A stretch of 61,903 nt of DNA from the NCBI RefSeq assembly GCF_018614135.1, contig NZ_JAGGOW010000082.1:1-61903 (forward strand). The letters are read 5' to 3'. Under the pieces are notes generated by a model. That model did not search any database, was not told where the DNA came from, and was given only the letters and a program-made list of their open reading frames with translations. Positions 1 to 7,806 of the stretch are shown here, in pieces. The translations under genes and the position numbers were made by a program. The first letter of the stretch is position 1. Each line of letters starts with the position of its first letter. This DNA is from Streptomyces sp. ISL-66 (GTDB taxonomy: Bacteria > Actinomycetota > Actinomycetes > Streptomycetales > Streptomycetaceae).

Positions 1-1
1 C

Positions 2-286
2 GGCCCGGCCGACTGCGAAGCCCTGCTGCGCCAGGGCGCGGCCCGCCCGGCGGCGGAGATCGCCGAGGCGGCCCTCGTGCTCGGCGAGGCCGGCCGCTCC
101 CGCGAGGCCGACGCGCTCCTCGCGGCCTTCGTCCGGGTGCGTACCGCCGAGGAGTCGGCCCGGCTCGCCCGCCGGGACCCGGGGTGGTTCGCGCCCCGGC
201 TGCTCCGCGCGGCCGAAGCCCTCTCGGGGTCCCACCACCGGGACTTGCTGCACGCCCTGCGCGTCGCGAAGCTGCCCGTCCCCTGA
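2..286 (+). CDS. C-terminal fragment of an unrecognised helical protein (partial)
   Basis: The reading frame is open from the left edge of the window to a TGA at 284-286, so only the last 94 residues are visible. They are rich in Ala, Arg, Leu and Glu and look like repeated amphipathic helices, compatible with a TPR-like or other helical-repeat tail. No catalytic motif or membrane segment is seen. The base composition and codon use match the neighbours. It is followed by a 200-bp gap holding a likely promoter for the next operon, so it is probably not co-transcribed with it. I do not recognise the family, and the N-terminus lies outside the window. Confidence 0.6.
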   Translation, partial: GPADCEALLRQGAARPAAEIAEAALVLGEAGRSREADALLAAFVRVRTAEESARLARRDPGWFAPRLLRAAEALSGSHHRDLLHALRVAKLPVP

Positions 287-388
287 CCGCAAACGATCAC
301 GTGGCGACGTATCCACGGCGCATCGCCGACGCATCCGCCGCCATCCGGGGCATAACTTGATCGACTACTCCAACCGCGCACGGCGGTC

Positions 389-417
389 TTGCCCCGCGCT
401 GTAGCGAGGCCTACCTT
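389..417 (+). promoter_or_regulatory. Candidate sigma-70-type promoter of the pyrimidine/hydantoin operon
   Basis: TTGCCC at 389-394 and TACCTT at 412-417 are separated by 17 bases, matching the TTGACN/TANNNT pattern of the Streptomyces vegetative sigma factor. The predicted start of transcription is near 424, about 65 bases before the first gene of the operon at 490. No transcript data are available, so this is inference from spacing. Confidence 0.4.
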
Positions 418-446
418 CAACTCCCTACGCGCAGCCGTGCAGCCCT

Positions 447-458
447 CTACGTGCGTAG
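447..458. promoter_or_regulatory. Inverted repeat, candidate operator
   Basis: CTACG-TG-CGTAG forms 5-bp arms around a 2-base spacer. It lies just downstream of the predicted transcription start and upstream of the ribosome site (GAGGAG at 478-483), a position suited to a repressor. A related CTACGCGCAG begins at 424. No regulator gene for the operon is visible in the window. Confidence 0.3.
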
Positions 459-489
459 AAGCCGGCGTACCCGTCGCGAGGAGCAGCTC

Positions 490-1332
490 ATGGCCCAAGT
501 CGTCCGCGCCGCACTGGTCCAGGCCACCTGGACCGGGGACACCGAATCGATGATCGCCAAACACGAGGAGCACGCCCGCGGGGCCGCTGCCCAGGGCGCG
601 AAGATCATCGGCTTCCAGGAAGTCTTCAACGCACCCTACTTCTGCCAGGTCCAGGAGCCCGAGCACTACCGCTGGGCCGAGGCCGTACCCGACGGCCCCA
701 CCGTCCAGCGGATGCGGGCCCTCGCCCGCGAGACCGGCATGGTGATCGTCGTACCGGTCTTCGAGCTGGAGGCCGAGGGCTTCTACTACAACACCGCCGC
801 CGTCATCGACGCCGACGGCAGCTACCTCGGCAAGTACCGCAAGCACCACATCCCCCAGGTCAAGGGATTCTGGGAGAAGTACTACTTCCGTCCGGGCAAC
901 CTCGGCTGGCCCGTCTTCGACACCGCGGTCGGCCGCATCGGCGTCTACATCTGCTACGACCGGCACTTCCCCGAGGGCTGGCGCCAACTCGGTCTCGCCG
1001 GAGCCCAGTTGGTCTACAACCCGTCCGCCACCCACCGCGGACTCTCCGCCCACCTCTGGCAGTTGGAACAACCCGCCGCGGCCGTCGCGAACGAGTACTT
1101 CATCGCGGCCATCAACCGCATCGGCCAGGAGGAGTACGGGGACAACGACTTCTACGGCACCAGCTACTTCGTCGATCCCCGCGGCCAGTTCGTCGGGGAG
1201 GTCGCCAGTGACAAGGAGGAGGAACTCCTCATCCGCGACCTCGACTTCGACCTGATCAAGGAGGTCCGCGACCAGTGGGCCTTCTACCGCGACCGCCGCC
1301 CCGACGCCTACGGAGGGCTCGTACAGCCGTGA
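490..1332 (+). CDS. Nitrilase-superfamily amidohydrolase, probable beta-ureidopropionase
   Basis: A 280-residue carbon-nitrogen hydrolase that is expected to split N-carbamoyl-beta-alanine (or another N-carbamoyl amino acid) to the free amino acid, CO2 and ammonia in the cytoplasm. The nitrilase triad is visible: Glu44 in FQEVF, Lys118 in KYRKHHIP and Cys155 in ICYDRHFPE. Length is usual for the family. The ATG at 490 is preferred over an upstream in-frame start at 451 because GAGGAG lies 7 bases before it and the protein then starts directly on the first strand of the fold. It is the first gene of a five-gene operon and overlaps the aminotransferase start by 4 bases. N-carbamoylputrescine amidase is the main alternative; the dihydropyrimidinase three genes on favours the pyrimidine role. 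Confidence 0.85.
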   Translation: MAQVVRAALVQATWTGDTESMIAKHEEHARGAAAQGAKIIGFQEVFNAPYFCQVQEPEHYRWAEAVPDGPTVQRMRALARETGMVIVVPVFELEAEGFYYNTAAVIDADGSYLGKYRKHHIPQVKGFWEKYYFRPGNLGWPVFDTAVGRIGVYICYDRHFPEGWRQLGLAGAQLVYNPSATHRGLSAHLWQLEQPAAAVANEYFIAAINRIGQEEYGDNDFYGTSYFVDPRGQFVGEVASDKEEELLIRDLDFDLIKEVRDQWAFYRDRRPDAYGGLVQP

Positions 1333-2624
1333 CCAACCCGATCCCCCTGCACAACCGCCACCGCACCGTACTGCCCGACTGGCTCGCGCTCTACTACGAC
1401 CGCCCCATCGAGCTCACCCACGGCGAAGGCCGCCACGTCTGGGACGCCGACGGCAACCGCTACCTGGACTTCTTCGGCGGCATCCTCACCACGATGACCG
1501 CACACGCCCTGCCCGAGGTCACCAAGGCCGTCTCCGAACAGGCCGGGCGGATCATCCACTCCTCCACCCTGTACCTGAACCGGCCGATGATCGAACTGGC
1601 CGAGCGGGTCGCCGCGTTGTCGGGAATCCCGGACGCCCGGGTCTTCTTCACCACCTCCGGCACCGAGGCCAACGACACCGCCCTGCTGCTCGCGACGACG
1701 TACCGCCGTTCCAACCAGATCCTGGCGATGCGCAACAGCTACCACGGCCGGTCCTTCTCCACCGTCTCGATCACCGGCAACCGGAGCTGGTCCCCGACGA
1801 GCCTCTCCCCGCTCCAGACGTACTACGTGCACGGCGCCGTCCGCTCCCGCGGGCCCTTCGCGCACCTGAACGACGCCGACTTCACCGCGGCCTGCGTCGC
1901 CGACCTCGAAGACGTCCTCGGCCAGGCCCGCGGCGGTCTCGCCGCGCTCATCGCCGAACCGATCCAGGGCGTCGGCGGCTTCACCTCCCCGCCGGACGGG
2001 CTCTACGGGGCCTTCCGCGAGGTCCTCGACCGCCACGGCATCCTCTGGATCAGCGACGAGGTGCAGACCGGCTGGGGCCGTACCGGCGAACACTTCTGGG
2101 GCTGGCAGGCCCACGCCCAGAACGGCCCGCCGGACATCCTCACCTTCGCCAAGGGCATCGGCAACGGCATGTCCATCGGCGGGGTCGTGGCCCGCGCCGA
2201 GGTGATGAACTGCCTCGACTCCAACTCCATCTCCACCTTCGGCGGTTCGCCCGTCACCATGGCGGCCGGCGTCGCGAACCTCGCGTACCTGCTGGAACAC
2301 GACCTCCCGGGCAACGCCCGCCGCGTCGGCGGCCTGCTGCTGGAGCGCCTGCGTGCCATCGCCGCGACCGTGCCCGCCGTACGGGAGGTCCGCGGCCGGG
2401 GCCTGATGGCCGGACTGGAGCTCACCAAGCCCGGCACCGACCGGGCCGACCCGGACGCGGCCGCCGCCGTACTGGAGGCCGCCCGCGCCGGCGGCCTGCT
2501 GCTCGGCAAGGGCGGCGGCCACAACACGAGCGTGCTGCGCATCGCGCCGCCGCTCTCCCTGACCGTCGCCGAGGCGGAAGAGGGCGCCGACATCCTCGCC
2601 GGGGCCCTGCGCGGCCTCAACTAG
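1329..2624 (+). CDS. Class III PLP-dependent aminotransferase
   Basis: A 431-residue fold-type I aminotransferase of the beta-alanine/4-aminobutyrate/ornithine group. The PLP site is visible: SGTEAND near residue 110 for phosphate binding, Asp243 in ISDEVQTGWGRTG, and the Schiff-base Lys275 in TFAKGIGNG. The GTG start at 1329 overlaps the previous stop (GTGA), which indicates translational coupling; a longer frame from 1275 lies inside the upstream gene and is rejected. Its place between a beta-ureidopropionase and a dihydropyrimidinase suggests that it transaminates beta-alanine or 3-aminoisobutyrate from pyrimidine breakdown to the semialdehyde. The amino donor and acceptor cannot be read from sequence. 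Confidence 0.85.
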   Translation: MTNPIPLHNRHRTVLPDWLALYYDRPIELTHGEGRHVWDADGNRYLDFFGGILTTMTAHALPEVTKAVSEQAGRIIHSSTLYLNRPMIELAERVAALSGIPDARVFFTTSGTEANDTALLLATTYRRSNQILAMRNSYHGRSFSTVSITGNRSWSPTSLSPLQTYYVHGAVRSRGPFAHLNDADFTAACVADLEDVLGQARGGLAALIAEPIQGVGGFTSPPDGLYGAFREVLDRHGILWISDEVQTGWGRTGEHFWGWQAHAQNGPPDILTFAKGIGNGMSIGGVVARAEVMNCLDSNSISTFGGSPVTMAAGVANLAYLLEHDLPGNARRVGGLLLERLRAIAATVPAVREVRGRGLMAGLELTKPGTDRADPDAAAAVLEAARAGGLLLGKGGGHNTSVLRIAPPLSLTVAEAEEGADILAGALRGLN

Positions 2625-2817
2625 CCTCGCCCGCCCGTGTCACGGGGCGAACGCGTCCGCGTCGCGGGGTGAACGACGCAACGCACGGCGGCGTGACGGA
2701 CGGTTGTCGGCGTCGTTACACCCGCTTCTGCCGCCGACCGGTACGCCGCCTTCATCGCGGTGTCCCGGTCGGCGGCCCTCCAAGTCCCGCATTCCGACGG
2801 GAAGGGATTTCTCAGGT

Positions 2818-4206
2818 ATGACCAGAACTCTCATTACCGGTGGCCTCGTGATCACTGCTGCCGAAGAGTTGCATGCGGACGTTCTGATCGAGGACGGCCG
2901 CGTCGTGGCGATGGCGACCACGGGCAGCCAGGACTGGACTGCCGACCGTGTGATCGATGCCGCCCACAAGTATGTGATTCCGGGCGGGGTCGACGCACAC
3001 ACGCACATGGAGCTGCCGTTCGGTGGCACCTCCGCGTCGGACACGTTCGAGACCGGGACGCGAGCCGCCGCATGGGGCGGGACGACGACGATCATCGATT
3101 TCGCGGTGCAGTCACAAGGGCGGTCGCTCCGCGCCGGCTTGGACGCCTGGTACGCCAAGGCCGACGGCCAATGCGCGATCGACTACGCATTTCACATGAT
3201 CGTGTCGGACGTCAACGAACGCACGCTCAAGGAAATGGATGGACTCGTCGAAGAAGGCGTGAGTTCGTTCAAGTTGTTCATGGCGTACCCGGGGGTCTTC
3301 TATTCGGATGACGGGCAGATCCTGCGCGCCATGCAGAAGGCCTCCGGCAACGGCGGGCTGATCATGATGCACGCCGAGAACGGCATCGCGATCGACGTGC
3401 TGATCGAGCAGGCCCTGGCGCGCGGGGAGAGCGACCCCCGTCACCACGGCGAGGTCCGCAAGGTGCTCCTGGAGGCCGAGGCCACCCATCGGGCGATCCA
3501 GCTCGCCCGGGTCGCGGGCGCCCCGCTCTACGTCGTCCACGTCTCGGCGGAGGAGGCCGTGGCCGAGCTGGCCGCCGCGCGGGACAAGGGTCTGCCGGTG
3601 TTCGGGGAGACCTGCCCCCAGTACCTGTTCCTGTCCACCGACAACCTGGAGGAGCCGGACTTCCAGGGCGCCAAGTACGTCTGCTCCACCCCGCTGCGCC
3701 CGCGCGAGCACCAGGCGGCGCTGTGGCGGGGCCTGCGGACGAACGACCTCCAGGTGGTCTCCACCGACCACTGTCCGTTCTGCTTCCGCGGTCAGAAGGA
3801 GCTGGGCCGCGGGGACTTCTCGAAGATCCCGAACGGGCTTCCGGGGGTGGAGAACAGGATGGACCTGCTCCACCAGGCCGTCCTGGACGGGCACATCAGC
3901 CGCCGCCGCTGGATCGAGATCGCCTGCGCGACCCCGGCCCGGATGTTCGGCCTCTATCCGCAGAAGGGCACCATCGCGCCGGGCTCCGACGCCGACATCG
4001 TCCTCTACGATCCGCACGCCGAGCAGGTCATCTCCGCCGAGACGCACCACATGAACGTGGACTACTCGGCGTACGAGGGCAAGCGGATCACCGGACGCGT
4101 CGACACCGTGCTCTCGCGCGGCGAACTGGTCATCGACCGGCGCGAGTTCACCGGCCGGGCCGGCCACGGGGCCTTCATCCACCGCTCCACTTGCCAGTAC
4201 TTGTAA
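2818..4206 (+). CDS. hydA: Dihydropyrimidinase / D-hydantoinase
   Basis: A 462-residue cyclic amidohydrolase that opens dihydrouracil, dihydrothymine or hydantoins to N-carbamoyl amino acids. The binuclear metal site is complete: His61 and His63 in DAHTHME, the carbamylated Lys152 in FKLFMAYPG, His185 in MMHAEN, His241 in VVHVS and Asp317 in STDHCP. GAAGGG about 13 bases upstream supports the ATG at 2818. A 193-bp gap separates it from the aminotransferase, so a second promoter is possible. Roughly the first 170 codons use more A- and T-ending codons (for example GAA, AAG-TTG-TTC, TAT, ATT) than the rest, which is almost purely G/C-ending; this looks like a mosaic. The product is the substrate of the enzyme at 490-1332. 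Confidence 0.9.
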   Translation: MTRTLITGGLVITAAEELHADVLIEDGRVVAMATTGSQDWTADRVIDAAHKYVIPGGVDAHTHMELPFGGTSASDTFETGTRAAAWGGTTTIIDFAVQSQGRSLRAGLDAWYAKADGQCAIDYAFHMIVSDVNERTLKEMDGLVEEGVSSFKLFMAYPGVFYSDDGQILRAMQKASGNGGLIMMHAENGIAIDVLIEQALARGESDPRHHGEVRKVLLEAEATHRAIQLARVAGAPLYVVHVSAEEAVAELAAARDKGLPVFGETCPQYLFLSTDNLEEPDFQGAKYVCSTPLRPREHQAALWRGLRTNDLQVVSTDHCPFCFRGQKELGRGDFSKIPNGLPGVENRMDLLHQAVLDGHISRRRWIEIACATPARMFGLYPQKGTIAPGSDADIVLYDPHAEQVISAETHHMNVDYSAYEGKRITGRVDTVLSRGELVIDRREFTGRAGHGAFIHRSTCQYL

Positions 4207-4255
4207 GCCGTAAACCGTAAGCCGTAAGCCCGCACGCAGCAGCTAGGAGCCATGC

Positions 4256-5272
4256 ATGGACTTCGGCCTCGTCCTGCAAACCGACCCGCCCGCCTCCCAG
4301 GTCGTCAGCCTCATGAAGCGCGCCGAACGCAACGGCTTCCGCTACGGCTGGACCTTCGACTCCGCCGTGCTCTGGCAGGAACCCTTCGTCATCTACAGCC
4401 AGATCCTGGCCAACACGCAGAAACTGCACGTCGGACCGATGGTCACCAACCCGGGCACCCGCACCTGGGAGGTCACCGCCTCCACCTTCGCCACCCTCAA
4501 CGACATGTTCGGCAACCGTACGGTCTGCGGCATCGGGCGCGGCGATTCGGCGATGCGGGTGGCCGGCCGCGCTCCGAACACCCTGGCCCGGCTGGGGGAG
4601 GCCATCGACGTCATCCGGGACCTGGCGGAAGGCCGCGAGGCGCAGGTCGACGGCAACCCGATCCGCATCCCCTGGGTCACGGACGGGAAGCTCCCGGTAT
4701 GGATGGCCGCCTACGGGCCCAAGGCGCTGGCCCTGGCCGGGCAGAAGGCGGACGGGTTCATCCTCCAGCTCGCCGACCCGTATCTGACGGAGTGGATGGT
4801 CAAGGCGGTGCGCGCCGCGGCGGTGGAGGCCGGACGCGACCCCGCCGCGATCAGGATCTGTGTCGCCGCGCCCGCCTATGTCACCGCCGACGACTCGCCG
4901 CAGGCCCTCGCGCACGCCCGTGAGCAGTGCCGCTGGTTCGGCGGCATGGTCGGCAACCACGTCGCCGACCTCGTCTCCCGTTACGGCGAGCACTCCGGCA
5001 TGGTTCCCGAGGCCCTCACCGCGTACATCAAGGCCCGCAAGGGCTACGACTACTCCCACCACGGGCGCGCCGACAACCCCGACACGGCGTTCGTGCCGGA
5101 CGAGGTGGTCGACCGGTTCTGCCTGATCGGCCCGGCCGAGGTCCACATCGAGAAGCTGAAGGCACTGCGTGGCCTGGGGGTGGACCAGTTCGCGGTCTAC
5201 GACATGCACGACGCCAAGGAAGCGGTGATCGACGCCTACGGCGCGCAGATCATCCCGGCGCTCACGCCATGA
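4256..5272 (+). CDS. LLM-class F420-dependent oxidoreductase (TIGR03842-like)
   Basis: A 338-residue luciferase-like TIM-barrel protein of the coenzyme F420-dependent group. The N-terminus MDFGLVLQTDPP, the motif PVWMAAYGPKALALAG near residue 145 and a C-terminal DQFAVYDMH segment fit the subfamily that is often found next to dihydropyrimidinases. It should transfer hydride between F420 and an organic substrate, but the substrate is not known to me. It lies 49 bases after the dihydropyrimidinase in the same orientation, so the likely substrate is a pyrimidine, dihydropyrimidine or a derivative. AGCTAGGAGCC precedes the ATG. The stop overlaps a small repetitive reading frame (ATGA). Confidence 0.8.
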   Translation: MDFGLVLQTDPPASQVVSLMKRAERNGFRYGWTFDSAVLWQEPFVIYSQILANTQKLHVGPMVTNPGTRTWEVTASTFATLNDMFGNRTVCGIGRGDSAMRVAGRAPNTLARLGEAIDVIRDLAEGREAQVDGNPIRIPWVTDGKLPVWMAAYGPKALALAGQKADGFILQLADPYLTEWMVKAVRAAAVEAGRDPAAIRICVAAPAYVTADDSPQALAHAREQCRWFGGMVGNHVADLVSRYGEHSGMVPEALTAYIKARKGYDYSHHGRADNPDTAFVPDEVVDRFCLIGPAEVHIEKLKALRGLGVDQFAVYDMHDAKEAVIDAYGAQIIPALTP

Positions 5273-5382
5273 CCGGCATGACTGCCGTGACCGCCATGAC
5301 CGCCATGACCGCCGTCTCCGGCACGACCGGCACGACCGGCACAACCGGCACGACCGCCACGACCGTCCGCACCGGCAGCTGA
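5269..5382 (+). CDS. Coupled low-complexity mini-ORF (37 aa, Thr/Gly/Ala/Met)
   Basis: An ATG at 5269 overlaps the stop of the oxidoreductase as ATGA, and the frame stays open to a TGA at 5380-5382, 13 bases before the permease start. The product consists almost only of Thr, Gly, Ala and Met in 9-base DNA units (ACCGCCATG, then GGCACGACC). It has no known fold. The exact ATGA junction suggests that ribosomes could continue into it and then into the permease. It may equally be an expanded intergenic repeat that happens to be open. Expression is not shown. Confidence 0.3.
   Translation: MTGMTAVTAMTAMTAVSGTTGTTGTTGTTATTVRTGS
5276..5372. repeat. Imperfect 9-bp tandem repeats
   Basis: Units of ACCGCCATG followed by units of GGCACGACC fill the gap between the F420 oxidoreductase and the permease. 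They code for the repeated residues of the mini-ORF and are the only low-complexity stretch in this operon. Confidence 0.7.
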
Positions 5383-5395
5383 AAGGCCCCGCAGC

Positions 5396-6922
5396 ATGAC
5401 CGCGACCGTCCCGCCCGAAGGACCCATAACCGACCCGGCGGGACGCGTCGAACTCCCGCCGGCCACCCGCCTTCCCGACCACCGCTTCGTCAACGACGAC
5501 CTGCTGCCCGTACCGGTCGCCCGCCGGCAATGGACCACGTACAACTTCGTGGCCCTGTGGATCGGCATGGCCCACTGCATCCCGTCCTGGACCCTGGCCT
5601 CCGGCCTGGTCGCGCTCGGCATGGACTGGAAACAGGCCGTGCTCACCATCGCGCTCGCCAACGTGATCGTGCTGCTGCCGATGCTGCTGACCGGGCATGC
5701 CGGACCCAAGTACGGCATCCCGTTCCCGATCCTGGCCCGCGCCTCGTTCGGGATACGTGGAGCGAATCTGCCAGCCATGGTGCGTGCCGCGGTGGCCTGC
5801 TGCTGGTTCGGCATCCAGACGTGGATCGGCGGGCAGGGCATCTTCGTGCTCCTCGGGAAGATCTTCGGGGGGTGGGGCGACGCGTCCGAGGTCGGCGGCT
5901 ACCCGTGGACCCTCTGGCTGTGCTTCGTCATCTTCTGGGCGCTCGAACTCGCCATCATCCACCGGGGCATGGAGGCCCTGCGCCGCTTCGAGAACTGGGC
6001 CGCTCCCTTCGTCCTCGTCGGCGCCGTCGTCCTGCTGGTCTGGATCGCGAACAAGGCGGGCGGCTTCGGCCCGCTGCTGCACGAGCCGTCGAAGGTCGGC
6101 TGGGGCGTGGACTTCTGGAAGGTCTTCTTCCCGGGCCTGATGGGCATGATCGGCTTCTGGTCCACCCTGTCGCTCAACATCCCGGACTTCACACGCTTCG
6201 GTAAGGGCCAGCGTGCCCAGGTCTGGGGCCAGACCCTCGGCCTGCCCACCACGATGACGGCCTTCGCCCTCATCTCCGTTCTGGTGACGGCCGGTTCGCA
6301 GAAGGTCTACGGCGCGGCGATCTGGGACCCCGTCGAACTGGCCGCCAAGACCGACAACGTCTTCGGCCTGCTCTTCGCCCTCGTCACCGTCTTCGTCGCG
6401 ACGATCTCCGTGAACATCGCCGCGAACGTCGTCTCACCCGCGTACGACCTCGCGAACCTGGCGCCCAAGGTCATCAACTTCCGTAGGGGAGCGCTCATCA
6501 CGGGTGTCGTCGGCGTCCTCGTCATGCCGTGGAAACTCACCTCCACGCCCGAGCTGTACATCTTCACCTGGCTCGGCGTGGTCGGCGGTCTCCTCGGCAC
6601 GATCGCCGGGATCCTGATCGCCGACTACTGGATCATCCGCCGTACCGTGCTGCACCTCCCGGACCTGTACCTGGCAGGCGGCGGCTACTGGTACGCCGCC
6701 GGGTGGAACTGGCGGGCGGTCGCGGCCTTCGCGGTCGGCGGGGCGCTCGCCGTGGGCGGCTCGTACTCGACCCTCGACGCGAAGGGCGACAAGGCGGGCC
6801 CGTTCCCCACCGACGGCATCATCCCGCTGCTCAAACCGCTCGCGGACTACGGCTGGGCCGTCGGACTCGGCGTGTCACTCGTCGTGTACGTGGTCCTGAT
6901 GGCAGGCCGGAGGCGCGGATGA
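5396..6922 (+). CDS. NCS1-family nucleobase/hydantoin:cation symporter
   Basis: A 508-residue integral membrane transporter with about twelve hydrophobic segments. The NFVALWIGMAHCIPSW segment in the first membrane helix, the AGPKYGIPFP loop and ARASFG are typical of the NCS1 family (uracil, allantoin, hydantoin and cytosine permeases). It should import the substrate of the pathway with Na+ or H+. CCCGCAGC precedes the ATG with only a weak ribosome site, so translation may depend on coupling from upstream. It is the last clear gene of the operon. Substrate cannot be decided between uracil, allantoin and hydantoins. Confidence 0.88.
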   Translation: MTATVPPEGPITDPAGRVELPPATRLPDHRFVNDDLLPVPVARRQWTTYNFVALWIGMAHCIPSWTLASGLVALGMDWKQAVLTIALANVIVLLPMLLTGHAGPKYGIPFPILARASFGIRGANLPAMVRAAVACCWFGIQTWIGGQGIFVLLGKIFGGWGDASEVGGYPWTLWLCFVIFWALELAIIHRGMEALRRFENWAAPFVLVGAVVLLVWIANKAGGFGPLLHEPSKVGWGVDFWKVFFPGLMGMIGFWSTLSLNIPDFTRFGKGQRAQVWGQTLGLPTTMTAFALISVLVTAGSQKVYGAAIWDPVELAAKTDNVFGLLFALVTVFVATISVNIAANVVSPAYDLANLAPKVINFRRGALITGVVGVLVMPWKLTSTPELYIFTWLGVVGGLLGTIAGILIADYWIIRRTVLHLPDLYLAGGGYWYAAGWNWRAVAAFAVGGALAVGGSYSTLDAKGDKAGPFPTDGIIPLLKPLADYGWAVGLGVSLVVYVVLMAGRRRG

Positions 6923-7214
6923 GCGGCACCGTCTTCGGCCAGTCGTCCCTGGTAGCGCTCGGTCATGCCCGTGAGGACGGCGAGGGGAGTGGCGAGGGAG
7001 GGCGCCCTCACCGGTCTCACGCCTCAACCGCCTTTGGCCGCGTCAGTCGCCGCGGACTTCACGACCGCCCTGGAGAGGACCGCCGAGCAGTCCGACTGAC
7101 ACCCGCGTCCGGCTCCCTGCCCCTCGGGGGTGACGCCCCCGGCGCTGCCCGGACACATCGGGCCGGCCGGGACGTCATCACCGCAGGGGAGAGGGCCGCC
7201 CACCGAGGAGGGGG
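6923..7214. other. Intergenic stretch with possible gene remnants
   Basis: No convincing full gene is present. A frame beginning with ATG near 6962 on the plus strand and ending with TGA at 7097-7099 has a gene-like end (VAADFTTALERTAEQSD). On the minus strand around 6930-7000 another short frame reads PLAVLTGMTERYQGRLAEDG, also gene-like. Both are short and lack starts with good ribosome sites, so decayed genes are the likely explanation. Confidence 0.25.
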
Positions 7215-7697
7215 TCAGTTCGCTGCCTTCTTCACCAGGGTGGCGATCCGGACCTCGTCGGCCGGGGTCAGCCGCGTCAGGCCGTACGAGGTGGCCCACA
7301 TGGACCCCTCGTCGAGGTGGGCCTGGTCGCTGAAGCCGAGGGTGGCGTAGCGGGCCTTGAACTTCTCCGCGCTCTGGAAGAAGCAGACGACCTTGCCGTC
7401 CCTGGCGTACGAGGGCATGCCGTACCAGAGCTTCGGCGCGAGGTCCGGGGCGTTCGCCGTGACGATCCCGTGGATGCGTTCGGCCATGACCCGGTCCGCG
7501 TCCCGCATTTCGGCGATCTTCGCGAGAACGGCGGCTTCCTCCTCGGCCGCCCTCTCGGTGCGCGACATGCGGCGTGCGGAGGCCTTCAGCTCCTTCGCGC
7601 GCTCCTTCATCGCGTCGCGCTCCTCGTCCGTGAACCGCTCGGACGTCGTGTCGGTGGCGGAGGACTTGCCGGTGGCGGGCTTCTGCCTGGCGGTCAT
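7215..7697 (-). CDS. DUF1801/iron-chaperone-like (YdhG/YjbR-type) protein
   Basis: A 160-residue cytoplasmic protein. The first 75 residues are charged and probably coiled (RFTDEERDAMKERAKELKAS), and the rest matches the DUF1801 fold, with PKLWYGMPSYARDGKVVCFF and KFKARYATLGF. Some members of this fold are frataxin-like iron chaperones, but many are uncharacterised, so no reaction is assigned. The ATG at 7697 follows GGAAGG; the longer frame up to 7814 runs through a repeat and is rejected. It lies 107 bases downstream of the AhpD-like gene on the same strand, so the two may be co-transcribed. Confidence 0.75.
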   Translation of the reverse strand: MTARQKPATGKSSATDTTSERFTDEERDAMKERAKELKASARRMSRTERAAEEEAAVLAKIAEMRDADRVMAERIHGIVTANAPDLAPKLWYGMPSYARDGKVVCFFQSAEKFKARYATLGFSDQAHLDEGSMWATSYGLTRLTPADEVRIATLVKKAAN

Positions 7698-7749
7698 CTC
7701 GGGTTCCTTCCGGGTTGCGGATCGGTTCGTTCGTGGCACCGTCGTGCGG

Positions 7750-7806
7750 GGGGCTCTGCGGGGCTCTGCGGGGCTCTGCGGGGCTATGTGGGGCTGTGCC
7801 GGGCTC
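7750..7806. repeat. 10-bp tandem repeat (GGGGCTCTGC)
   Basis: At least three exact and two degenerate copies of GGGGCTCTGC lie between the AhpD-like gene and the DUF1801 gene. The repeat touches the stop codon of the AhpD-like gene. It is probably slippage-prone spacer DNA. Confidence 0.75.

Noticed and set aside
4175..6082. 635-codon minus-strand frame over the F420 oxidoreductase and NCS1 permease
   Set aside because: Shadow of two recognised plus-strand genes; the Arg/Ser/Cys-rich part is the antisense of the 9-bp repeat.
7024..7299. Small minus-strand gene (91 codons) after the permease
   Set aside because: It overlaps the end of the DUF1801 gene on the same strand in another frame, lacks a ribosome site and has shadow-like Gly/Pro/Arg composition.
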